In this document: positions 1 through 11,500 of the stretch, piece after piece
Layout: the number at the start of each line of letters is the position of its first letter
Numbering within the stretch: the stretch's first letter is position 1
DNA from: Sordaria brevicollis
Lineage: Eukaryota; Ascomycota; Sordariomycetes; Sordariales; Sordariaceae
Assembly: GCA_033439795.1 (NCBI GenBank)
Contig: JAUTDP010000010.1
Span: 2,356,001-2,420,000, forward strand
Length of the DNA stretch: 64,000 nucleotides
Direction of reading: 5' to 3'
Program-made: the position numbers and the translations under genes
The notes under the pieces: model-generated
What the model was told of the DNA's origin: nothing
Database searches by the model: none
The model's input: only the letters and a program-made list of their open reading frames with translations

Positions 1-683
1 TGCTTGCCGAAGACAACACTGTCAACCAGAGGCTAGCAGTCAAGATCCTTGAGAAGTATCACCACGTTGTCACTGTGGTCGGCAATGGTGAAGAGGCTGT
101 CGAGGCCGTCAAGAGGAAGAAGTTCGATGTCATTCTTATGGATGTCCAGATGCCTATCATGGTAAGTACAAGCTGACCTCGATATGAGAACCTGATTCTA
201 ACAACTTGATAGGGCGGTTTCGAAGCCACGGCCAAGATTCGCGAGTACGAGCGCAGCCTCGGCAGCCAGCGCACACCCATCATCGCCCTGACGGCTCACG
301 CCATGATGGGCGACAGGGAGAAGTGTATCCAGGCACAGATGGACGAGTATCTCTCCAAGCCGCTGCAGCAGAACCATCTAATCCAGACCATTCTCAAGTG
401 CGCAACGCTCGGCGGGCAACTGCTCGAGAAGAACCGGGAGCGTGAGCTCACTCGTGCCGCCGACGCCGTAACAGGCGGTCGCCGCGACAACGGCATGTAC
501 TCTGCCAGCCAAGCCGCGCAGCACGCTGCGCTTCGCCCACCACTCGCTACCAGGGCCATCACGGCCGCCGACAGCCTCGTCTCCGGTCTGGAGAGCCCGT
601 CCATCGTGACGGCAGATAAAGAGGATCCTCTGAGCAGGGCACGTGCAAGCCTCTCCGAACCTAACATCCATGCTGCAAGCTAA
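1..683 (+). CDS. os-1: Group III hybrid histidine kinase OS-1/NIK-1, C-terminal receiver domain (5' partial)
   Basis: Coding exons are <1-161 and 213-683. The 51-nt intron (gtaagt...tag) falls just after the phosphoacceptor loop. The readable part is a response-regulator receiver domain. It shows the acidic pocket (LAEDNTVNQ), the phosphoacceptor Asp in VILMDVQMP (codon 141-143), the conserved Thr in IIALTAHAM and the Lys in YLSKPL. A Ser/Ala-rich tail of about 100 residues ends in [11 protein letters not shown]. In the family, HAMP repeats and the kinase core precede this domain, but they lie outside the window. OS-1 kinases sense osmotic stress, are the target pathway of dicarboximide and phenylpyrrole fungicides, and signal through HPT-1 and RRG-1 to the OS-2 MAP kinase. 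The identification rests on the receiver sequence and the tail as I remember them from Neurospora. The next gene is convergent, 2.8 kb away. Confidence 0.88.
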
Positions 684-1819
684 CCGTCTGGATGGGTCGA
701 TTTGACTTTTGTTGGAAAATTTTAGCTGGTCATGCGAGCTCATACTACAAGTCTTTGATTATCAGCGATCGGCGCTCACGATATCCGTCCCTGGCTCAAC
801 AAAAGCAGCAGTCCAGTCAGTTTTGGTTTGTTATATATACCTCGATAACGACACACTCCAACTGCGGCACATCAGTTAAGTTGGATTTTGGGACTTGGGA
901 GAAATGGGATGAAGGGGTAAAACAAGCAAGGAGGGGAAAGATAAGATGGCAAGGGAAAGAACAGGGAACTGAAGTGGAAATGGAGTTTTAGTGTCTGGCT
1001 TACTACTTACCTGTCTTTTTGTGTTGTGTGCGCGTACTGTTTTATTGCTGTCGTTGTCCGGTACCCGGGTTTGTCAAATCAGGTTTTTCTTACTCTCTTA
1101 TCAAAGGTCCAAAGGGCGGTTTCTGTTTTACTCTGTTAACACGAACAAAGGCATTGATTGAAATTATTAACTTTTGCGGCTGGCTTGCTTAAGTTGTAAC
1201 GGTCATGAATAATCGCCGGTCCTCTTCTACTTACACTTGAGTTTATTGATTGCTTCCTTGCTGCTCGTGCTTTTCTAGCTTCTTTAGCTTTTGTGGTTTA
1301 TAATTGTATGGCTCGTGGATGGTAAGTGAAGAAACGGTTGCCGTCGAAACAGTTACCGTCTTCTCTTGGACGTTGGGACTAGGGACTTCGGTCTTTGGCT
1401 TTACCATCACAACGTCTCCGTTGAGTAGTTGTTTTTTATTGCATGATACCTACACTTTACAACGACTACTGTTACACAAGAGTAGAACAAACATGTTCTA
1501 GCACGTTCCGCCATACGAGAAAGACTCTACTGAGACTACTGGGTTTGTATCATAAGGGTACGACTTGATACCACCTAGTTGACGAACTGTGAGATCTTAT
1601 TTACCCAACTTCTTCTCTCATTCACAAAGTGAGATTTCAATATAATGAGTCCTCTCTTCGAACGCAAAAGATTTGAAATCCATGAGTTCGAGTTTTCGCT
1701 GATGGCTGATGAAGCAAAACCCTCATGGAAGGCGACAAGTACGTTCGTTGCACTTTCCTAGGTACCTTTGGGTGCGCAATCTCTCCTCCGAACCTAACTT
1801 AAGGATCAGTGACATACTT

Positions 1820-1820
<1 letters not shown>

Positions 1821-1881
<61 letters not shown>
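1821..1881 (+). repeat. Poly(T) tract of 61 nt
   Basis: This is an uninterrupted run of 61 T bases in the os-1 downstream region, much longer than any other homopolymer in the window. The exact length may not be reliable if the assembly used short reads. No target-site duplication or retroposed body was recognised next to it. Confidence 0.95.
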
Positions 1882-2256
1882 CGTCCCTCACTTCCTTCCA
1901 CCCACGTCTCTGGCTGCCAAGAGGTACCTCTAGAGGTAGGTACTCATTTTCTTTCCATGTTCCATAGGTACTTATTTTCTCGTTGACGACTCGGGTGGAA
2001 TGGCACTCAGTTTCAGCACTACTAGTCCTTCCTTCATTCGACTTTTTTTTTTTTTCACTTGGTCGTCAGGCCCTCTCCCGCCCCAGACAGCCCTGACTAC
2101 CTCTAGGTTGTCACTCATTGTTTGCACTTCGGTCCTCAGTTCCTGCATTGTCTGGCCTTCTTGAGCTGATGTAGAAGGTAGGTAGGTAGGAACCTTCGAC
2201 GGTCGTCGTACCTTCCTCGCTTTTCTTCTTGGACGACTTCCTCAACGTTGTCCGTT

Positions 2257-2290
2257 CTTTCCTTCCTTCCCTCCTTCCTTCCTTCCTTCC
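2257..2290 (+). repeat. (TTCC)n tetranucleotide microsatellite
   Basis: An imperfect tandem repeat of TTCC with one CCCTCC interruption. It is noncoding. Confidence 0.85.
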
Positions 2291-3454
2291 ATATCTGTGG
2301 GATGAAAGATTTTTCTGCTCTTGCCGGCTGCTTCACGCCAAGGTTACACAGGGGCATGCATGCCTTTGTCTACCAAATGTGTGGGTTGATGGAATTGACC
2401 AAGTACCTGCTGCTTTTTTTTGCTTGGCTTTGCTTGCTACGTATGAGTGAGATCAACCTTTCAACCTTTCCCGGCCGCGGTTTTCCAATATAGATGTATT
2501 CACCACATGATTGTAGTAAGTAGGTAACTTATAAGACTTCCTGGCACATGGGCGCCCTTTCAAGATCAGTTCAGCTTGGCACAAAAAAAGAAAAATATTA
2601 TCATCTTGGTAACCATTTTTGTTCGGTGCAAGACCATACACCATACTGGAGACCATTTTCAAACCCCCCCCCCCTATATGCAGGCTATAGTCTATCACCA
2701 TCACTGCACTCACAAACACCACTGAGTGCTCATCGTAGTACCTTCCCTTCCTGTGCGGTGACTTTGTGCGGGCAGTTTCATGTAAGTGTCGTTGTACCTT
2801 CCCTGGGTTAATAATGGGACTGGCAGCCGGCTGCAGTAGAGGTAGCTAGTTCCTTCCTCCTTCCTGCCACTTTTGTAGGAAGAAAAATTTTTCTGCTCTT
2901 GGTTTCTTTAGCTCATCTATAGTTACACCGTGACATGTCTCCATAAGCTGCGCTAGGGGGGAAGGGAGGCGTTTCGAGACCTGACGAGTACGAAAAGTGT
3001 TGACGGGGTTGAGTGCCCGCTTCGTTACTTGCTATAAAATAAATGAAATTACCTATCATGCCTGCCGGGTCGTAGCGGATATTCTCAGGGGTGGAACGAA
3101 GCGAAGCGTATTTATAACAGCTGTATTTACAAACGATACATCCATTCACCACCTTTAGCCGTCATACCTATCTCCAACCCAGCCACCAATGCAAAAGATA
3201 TGTATATGGAGAAAATTCGGAACCCCAAAACCCAGGGCCCTTGCCATGATATTCAAGAAGTAACCGAAGCTTTCCACCCGTCAGCTATGTAGTAGATCAA
3301 CCTTTACGGCGTATTATATGGTGTGTGTTTCTTTTATCTAGCCTTTTTGACCAAAACCTGGCTTCCGGGTTTAACTCCTCCCTTCCGGGCTAAGCCTCCT
3401 ATCCAGATGTCCCTTACTCCTCTTTCCGTTCCTAAACACGTAACGTTGCTCCTT

Positions 3455-5546
3455 TCAATGCGTCCGGCGATCAACAATCTCGCCTGCTTTCAATAGGGCA
3501 CTCATCCCGTCAAGATTAGGACCTCCTTGTTTCCCTACTCCTTGAGATGGAGGCTGTTGTTGATGTTGGTAATGTTGTTGTGGATGCTGTACTGGGCCAG
3601 CGCCCATCTGTTGCGGCTGGCTTGATGGTGGTGGCGGAATACCATAAATGGCACTGATAGAATGAGAAGTAGAATGAGGAGGTGCGGGTGTACCGTCATT
3701 CAATGAAGCAGAGGGCGCGTGTGCAAGCGATAGTGCCCTATGGTAGCCTACGACGGCTTCGTCAGTTGCTTCTCTAGGTAACGAAGGTAGCTTCTTCCAC
3801 GGCATACCATTCGTCATGACCAGGCTAGCAAGCGCCGGCGGCTGACTTGTAGGCATGGACGTCTGCTGTGCCTGCTGCTGCTGATGCTGCGGCTGCTTTT
3901 GATGCACAGGCAGGGGACCCGAGGGGTAGGGTTGGTGTTGGCCCGCCTCATATGAGTGGGAAGAGTTTGACGAGAGCAATGCCTGTATCGGCAATGGGCC
4001 GTCAGTAGGGGTCCTGGGATAGCCATAGGACGAGGCCGTCGAGGCCGAGGAGATGCTACCCGCTGAGGACTGCTCCTTCTTCAACGTAGGCGCGTATCTC
4101 CGTTCGCCACCAACCAAGCCTGGTGGGGGGCCAGGGCTGTTGGTGAGGCTCCCTCTTGGGAAATAGCTGCTAGGATCGTTCGTCTGTTGTGGTCCGCCGG
4201 GCAAAAACCTGTGGCTATCAAAGACGTCGGAGAAAGATGGTAGGTTCTGTTGAGACTGGGATGTGCTTAGCGGCTGTTCCTGACGATGTTCATCTGGTCG
4301 GGCGGTCTCTGTTCGGGATGGTACTGGGTAGTTCCTGGCACCGTTGTTGAAAGCAGTGGGCGATCGTTGTTCTGGAGACCGTCGATCCGCGTGGATCGTG
4401 CGTGGCGATTGCATAGTATCGTCATGATAAGACCCTGGGCTCAACGCCGCCGAGTGATGAGAATCTGTGGTGGAGACAATGGAGCTTATCCTCTGTTCCC
4501 TCGATGGTGGTGGTTCGCTTCCGTGAAGACTGTCGCTGCCACCACTGCCACTCCTGCATGTCCTGGTGGGCGTGACAGCAGCGCTATTCTGACCACCTGA
4601 TTCCGAAAGCTTCACACGTTTCGAAGTGTCCTTGTCTGTTGCATGCGTTAGACTCTGACAGACTCAGCCGAGTAGAGGTCATTCGTCAGACGAGGACGTC
4701 GTATCAGACGTACCTTGAGTTGGGAGAGAATGCTTGGCCTTGAAGTCCGCCAAGTATTGCATGTACTTTTGATACTCGGTGGTCTTCTTATACTCGGCAA
4801 GCTCGGCGTGATACTTCTCCTTGTAAGCTTGCGCTTTGGACTCGTAAGGCTCCTTCTCAGCCGGAGTCAAGTTTTGCCAATTCTCGCCGACCAGCTTGGC
4901 AATCTCGGTGAATGAGAGGTTGCGGCCCTTGAGATCCTCGCGCATTTCTTGAAGGGGTTCATCATGTTAGTTGCCTTGTGAAGACGCTTCAGAGTGAACG
5001 ACTTACTATTAGAAAACAGCACATAGGCTGATGGGGGTCTTTCCGGCGCATTCTCGTCCGCCTTTGGGTGTCTGCGATACTTCCTCTTGGTGACAATGAC
5101 CGTCCCTGGGTCCCGTAGTTCAAGTTTTGGTGGCTCAGGACGAGGCGCAACCTCTGGTGGCCTAGAATCCTCGATGCTTGGCTGTGCCAAGGGAGCCAAT
5201 GAAGCTTCTGGCGCAAGCCCTCGGTAATTTGCTATCCTTCTCTGGAGTTTCTGTTGGTCCGTGTTAGCAGTTGTGCCATATTGTACCACGGGTCTTGTAG
5301 TACGCGGCGGTAGAATGATTGCTTACCCGTCTATGACCTAATTTCACACCTAGGACATCGCTGATGAACAAGATGTGTTAGTCAAAACCCGCAATATCCT
5401 TCCATGGAAGCCCAAAAGTATGCTTACAGGTCGGATTCCGTGATGTCGAGAATTGTTTCCCATGTGTCGAAGCCCTGCTCAACAAACGAGTCGAGATACT
5501 GACTGATCCCCAACTCGCCAAAGATGGCTGCCAATTGTTGCGCCAT
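3455..5546 (-). CDS. SAM-domain plus HMG-box DNA-binding protein
   Basis: Five exons on the minus strand: 5428-5546, 5327-5360, 5007-5250, 4714-4947 and 3455-4635. All intron phases agree, giving 603 aa. Residues 1 to about 65 form a SAM domain (starts MAQQLAAIFGELGISQYL; later DVLGVKLGHRRKLQRRI) that is split over the first three exons. A Pro-rich linker follows. Residues about 118-190 are an HMG box (ERPPSAYVLFSNKM; then LVGENWQNLTPAEKEPY), with an intron after FSN. The last 390 residues are Ser/Pro/Gln-rich and low in complexity, with His/Gln runs near the C-terminus, as in many fungal transcription regulators. Such SAM-HMG proteins are known in filamentous ascomycetes, where HMG-box factors often act in sexual development. 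The target genes cannot be told from sequence. The box differs from the MAT a and Ste11 type (no RPLNSFMLYR-like start). The first ATG after the upstream stop gives the complete SAM domain. Confidence 0.85.
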
Positions 5547-8500
5547 CGAGCTCGGTTAATGTGTGATTTGAGATGTGCAATGCGCCGATGAATCGAGTTC
5601 TGAAGGAATTCTTGCACCCAAGCTCAACGAGAGCTTCTTCCAAAAGAAGATGATGGTATCAATGCCAGGTTGTCACAAAACCAACTATTGCCCAGCTGCA
5701 TAAGGTAAAGTTGAAAGTCCGGATAAGGTTGTCGTAAGGTTGTCAAGAGACAGGAGATCTTGGTTTCGACTCAGTGCTGACTTTGTGTGAATGGAGTGAT
5801 GTGGTGGGTATGGCGTGAGCTCTCGAATCAGAGTAAAAACGAACCGCAACCCAAGACCTGTAAGTGAACTGAAACCAAGTTGGGCTTCCGAATGAAGCTT
5901 TTTAGGATGGGAAAGCAGGAGTAATTAACGGCGGTGATGGTGCCCTTTGCGTCGATGGGATCGAAGGTGAATCGGTTAGGTATATGGGGCCGTAGTACCA
6001 AGCCTTTCTGATTATGACGAAAAGCCAGACAAGGTGCGCTGAGGGGCTGCAAGTAAGGTGCTGAAAATGGCAGGTTTATCTGTAACAAAAGTCTCGGTCA
6101 ATGGTAAAGTCCAGACGCGATCCAGATTATGACATGGGAATTCTTGGAGCCATGACCCATTGGGCTGGTGGGGTGAGGGCAGAGATCTCGATGACAACCC
6201 CAGCACAGAAGACAAGTAAGGAAGTCTTCGCGTGGTACGACATCGGCACAGGCATGGGTTCGGCTCTGATACAGCTACCGGGCGAGAGGGCAATGAGAAG
6301 AGTACATACTTGTACCAGTCGCCCAAGTACCTGGCGGGGCAGCCACAGACTCGAGAACAAATCGAGTGAAATGGAGCTTACTCCGGCTCTTCTCACGCCT
6401 TCCTTTCTTCGCGCCGGCGATGGGGGAGAAAGTGATCCGACGTAGCTCAGGGACCAAGGCGGACGAAATTCCGGGTCACCAAATGCTGACCTGTGGAGGT
6501 TCGCTTGAGGGGGGTTTTAAAGAAGATGGAGCTTCCAGCTGTCTAAAGAGAACTCTATCAGCATGGATCGACGTTGGGCGGCAAATCAGTGTAAACGGCG
6601 AGTGGACAAATGTGTCAACTTTGAACATTGGCAAAAGCTCTTTTGAGTTTTGTGGGTTAAGGGAGCACGCCCACCACGACCACAACCGCGAACTGCCCAA
6701 ACTTTTCTCTTGATCGGGCTCTCTTCCCAGGCGTGCATAGGCTCGGACGAGGCGATGTCATCCTCTATGCACCACACAGGAGTATGGTGAAGTGGTCTTT
6801 GTGCCGAAGTTCGTTTCCGATGTCTTCAGGTGTGTGTCTCTCAACATTTCCTTTCCTCAGAGCCGCCTTGGCCCCCGTCTTCCGCTCGGGTAACCAGAAC
6901 CCACGCTCGCAAATGCCCCTGAGCAGCCAACGGAGGAACCTCGCCCCCATGCACTACATTGGGGATTATTAGGAATTTGAAAGAGGCAAAGATCTGCTGT
7001 TTGACACTGTGTGCAAATCCAAATGCCAAGTGGACGGAGAATGGGTATCACGGGATACATGTACCGTACGTTGAACCACCATGTGCTTTTTCCATCGCTT
7101 TTTGGTGAGTTTCATGTCTGTACCGTATCCAGAGAGACGTAGCTCCTTATCCACTTGCAAAGTTTGTGTGTGTGTGGGTGTATGTTTTGGTTCCTGGCTT
7201 AGATCGTCGTCACGGTAACGGCGTCTATCTCTCGGACCATGCGCATGTTGGGTTGAATATGGATAAAGTCAGGGGTGGGTGAGAGAGTCGGTTGCCGCCA
7301 TACAGGGCAGCTACATTCGGAAGCGTCTGCGGTATGTAGACGCACAAGAGGGGAAGGGATAGGACAGAGTGGGCATGTATAACATGATGATGATGCCGTA
7401 TTGCATTCCCACCAACTCCAAAGCGCAATTGGAGATGGATATGTTTGTCTCTTGGCCCCGTGAAACCCGCGGGAGTGAATAAGCGAGGTGAGGGGATAAA
7501 AAGTGTTTTAAGGTTGAATAGCAAAAAGGGGAGGAGGGGAGAGGGGGAGGGGGGTGATTTCGTGGCAGCATGATCCTACCTGTTCTTGGGTTGAGTATGA
7601 GACTATGAGTTGACGTTTGTGAGATGTCTCTGATCTATCTTTCTTGAGTAACCGTGACCGAAACCGTGGATTGTCTTCCGGATGTGGTTGCTGGCCTATT
7701 TGTCCCTGAGTACAGTAGTGACGGTGGTCGAGGAGGTCGTAGTTGGCCGCAAGGTTCAATGTTGTTTGATAAGAGGTATGTATGTCGAAGCAAGGTGGTA
7801 GCAGCAGGACCAAGTGGAAATGTGATGTGCTTTGCTGATAGTTAAAAGTGGTCGAGTAGGTCTGACTGGCCGAAGGTAGTCGGAGGTTCGAGATGGGGAA
7901 GGAGGAGCAAATCTCGAATGATGGAAAGTAGTGGTAAGAAAAAAAAAAGGAATATCGATTGGAATGGATTCACACGGGAATCTTGAATTGGCAAGTCCAA
8001 GTTGCAGAGACAAGATTGACAAGGAAGGGACAAGAGGGCAAAGGCAAGTACCGAGAGGGTTAAAGGTGCATAAACCGAGTGTTCGAGACTCTCGAAGCCC
8101 AGATGCAGATGCCAGGGCGTAGCGGTGGTGCGGCAGGAGCAGTGCAAGGTGGGCGTGCCAGGCAGGCAGGCAGGGGAAAAGGGAAGGAGTGGGATTTTGT
8201 AAGAACTGAACTGGAAAGAGTCCATTGACAGGTAGAGGTACCAGGTACCAGGTGCATAGCCTGTGGGTTCTGGTCTGGGATATCCACGGGCAATGGGCAA
8301 AATGTCTAGTACAGACATGGAAAAGAGTACAACTACCTACCACCACGCGTTTACAGTATCGTGGGCACCAATCCGTGGCAATTCCCAAACCCCGAAAATG
8401 GAGTCTCCAGCCGGTGATTTCAATCAGGTCGACCTTCCTGGGAGAACTCCTCCCTCTGCTCTCGCGTATAACACCGACAAGTTCCATATCGTGATTAAAC

Positions 8501-11500
8501 AAGTGAAATGGAAGACCCTGCTGAACCCAGGATGGCATTCCGAAGGCGGAAGCAGCAAGAGACAAAGTGGGCAAAAGTACAAGGTACATGGCAAACTCCC
8601 AGAGACTCCCGAGTGGGAAAAGTCGCAACCTCAAAATCAAAACCCCTCTCCAGAATCGGGGGACTCTTTTTGGGAAAGAGCGAACTCGTGGCGGCTCCGC
8701 TTTCCTCGCTCCCGGTTGCTCAACTCGTGCTCGTGGCGGGTCTGGGGCCTTTCCCTTTTCGAGTTTTGCGAGGGGGTTACCTACCTCTATGGACCCGGCG
8801 GCGGGTTCTTGCTCTCTCGTGTGTGTCAGTCGTGATTTCCACTTGTTTGTTGCTGCTATTGTTTCAGTGCGGTCAGTCATGTTCCTTCGTTATGAGAGGG
8901 AAATTCCATCTCGAGATCATTATCGGATTTGCGAATGTCGATCCAGGGCCGCCAACCGTGTGGTGTCAGGTTTGTTGCCTCAGCTCCATTTGCCTGGTCC
9001 TGGCAAACAAGCTGTACCAGGTACATTGTTGGACGTCAGGATAGCCGCAAAGGGAATCGCAACCTCTCAAAAACCTCGGGCTTGGTACGTACTATTGATT
9101 GTTAGTGCGCGCCTGTAGCGGAACCGAGCCTCCAAAAGAGACTGTTGCATCCTTCCCCACAGCCGTCCGACCTTCCCCCACCAACCCCCTGATGGGGCTC
9201 AATTTTTAGTGCTTGCAGTTCAGCTGCTAACGTGCGCTCACGCCTAGAACTGTTGCGGGTCTTTCATCTTCTCACCAGCGGAGATTTGTGTTTACGACTT
9301 TCACTCAGCTGAATGTAAGTGGTGGACATATCTGACGACGTCGAGGAAGACGTCTCTCGTAGTGTAGGTATGTATATCAGGAGGTTTTGGGCCGAGTCAG
9401 ATGGAATGGTACTGCAGCCTCAACGGTCTGCTTGAAGATGGACATGATCTTCGTCTGGGCAGATGCCATCTAAAATGCCGATACGTCTTGGGGGAATATG
9501 CAGTTGTCGAACCATATAAGACGATCATTGTGAAAATGCGTATCTGAAAGGTCAACAATGTTGAGGTAAGACAGGTCGGAGACGGACATTGTTCCACAGA
9601 TACTAGATCCTCTACAGCGTACAGGTTAAGCGACTCCGTATTTGGTACTCTGGTTTACTTCGATCTAACCTTCTCATCAGCTGGGATGTGCTTCGGTCGA
9701 GTGGTCTTTGTGTGAATTTCATGATGATTTCATGCTGGCCGTTGATTGTCATCTCTAGCTTTGTTCAAGGGTGAACCCGTTGGATGTTATTGTCCAACAT
9801 CTCGATCTCTATTCGCGGTTTCGTCATTACAAGCTTGCCGCTACCGAACTGGGGGTGATGTAAGTGTAGAGCATGTAGCTGGTACACGAGGCTTGTAAAG
9901 GTGAGAGTGACAGGTGAGGGAGGAGGTATCGTGATGTGATGCTGAAAACTGGAAATCCGATCACGATTCTTCCATCCCGGGTCTGACATGCGGATGGGCA
10001 ATTGTCCAATATTGGCCTCTTACAAGCCATGGAAATATCGAGATTCCCGTCCCACGGCGTCCTGTGACTGGCTCAGCCGCCATGGGGGTGAACTGTTGGA
10101 AGGGGAGTCGGACAGTCGCCCGGATATCACCCGGACACAGTGAGGTACCTCGAGAGCTTGGTGAGCAACGGGTTTGACGGTGCCGCGGACGTGCCTGAAA
10201 ATGCATTGTCGTGGTAGCGACCTCACTCATCAAATCTGTTGTTCATTTGCAAGCCGGGGCGGTGACTCGTGTCAGTGTGCGCTTCCCAGGCAGAATTCAG
10301 CTTTCAAGGGCCGTTGAGGTACAGTACGGGACCCTCCGAGTTTAACTCCCCCCACCCCTGACGGAGCTTGCAGGACCCAAGCGAGGGAAGCCAAGAGGGG
10401 CCCTGTCGGTCAAGGGCTGTCCTGACGCTCAACGCCGAGTGCCAATGAGAAACCACCGGCCTTTTTACCGTTCGCCTATGAGAGCAGTCTTTCCAGGGCG
10501 CGAATGCCATCGTTCCCTGGCTCAAGGCTGGCTCAGGATGGAGCTACCCTTTGAGGGCTGTTCCTGATTGTCGCAAGGACCCAACAACCAACATCAGAAA
10601 AAAAAAACAAGATGGACAAGAGATCCAAAGACGAGCACCAAGGAAGACGCTGCAACTGTGATGATGGGGGGAGTGGGAGAAAATCCCAAGCGGGAAAGAA
10701 TTGGCCAAGAAGGGGATCTCGATCGTTATCGAACACCATAAGTACACATGGAAAACGTACGATTATGATGGCCCTGACGGGGCGAGTCGGCCAATCAGCA
10801 CCCTCTTATCCACCTCTTCCCCAAAGTGGCCTGAATTCCGCGGCCTGCACGGACGACACGGCTTCGAAATTCCCCATGACCGGGACTGTTGAAAGTGCAA
10901 GATATCAAAATGTGTTCGCTTCGAATGTCTCCTTTTTCTCTCTCTTCCCAAGCAGCCGAATTGGCATCTTGTCACCGCGATTCCCGGTTGTTTCTCCCTC
11001 TGTTGCAACAGCTTTACATTGACACCTTGTCGTTGTTCGATGCCAACACCCAACGTCAAAAAGGGAATTCGGCTTGGCGACATCTTTGTTCATAAGCCGC
11101 ATTGGCATGGATTGGATGGTCAACAACCGCCATTTGCTCAATACGGGCTTTTTGACCGTGTCAAATAGTTTCCAAGCTCTCTCTTTTCTGGTTCCCGTTC
11201 TCTTTTCCACTTTCCACACACTTGTCAAATTCGGCAATTTTTGCATACTGTCAGACATGGCACATGTGTCTGTCCCTCCCAATCTCAAAAGTCCCCAAGT
11301 TCTCACTTCCTTCTTTCACACAATCGATCGATTGCGGGCCGTCGTCTCGGATGGGAATGCCCTACTCATGTCCCTGTTAGACCTGTGCAGCTGCAGTTCT
11401 GACTCTGTCACTTCAACGGAGGCCAGCAAGGTACTGGTACAGTAGTTCCAGGGGAGCACAAGATTGTCTTATCCGACCTTGGTTTTGTACCCTGATCGGC

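Larger units (their letters stand above)
684..3454. other. Convergent intergenic region, no gene seen
   Basis: These 2.8 kb lie between the 3' ends of os-1 and the SAM-HMG gene. There are only short open frames with no recognisable protein. The stretch carries low-complexity DNA: a 61-nt T run, a TTCC tract and an 11-nt C run at 2664-2674. The first few hundred bases are presumably the os-1 3' UTR. That is long for two adjoining 3' ends in this compact type of genome. Confidence 0.6.
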
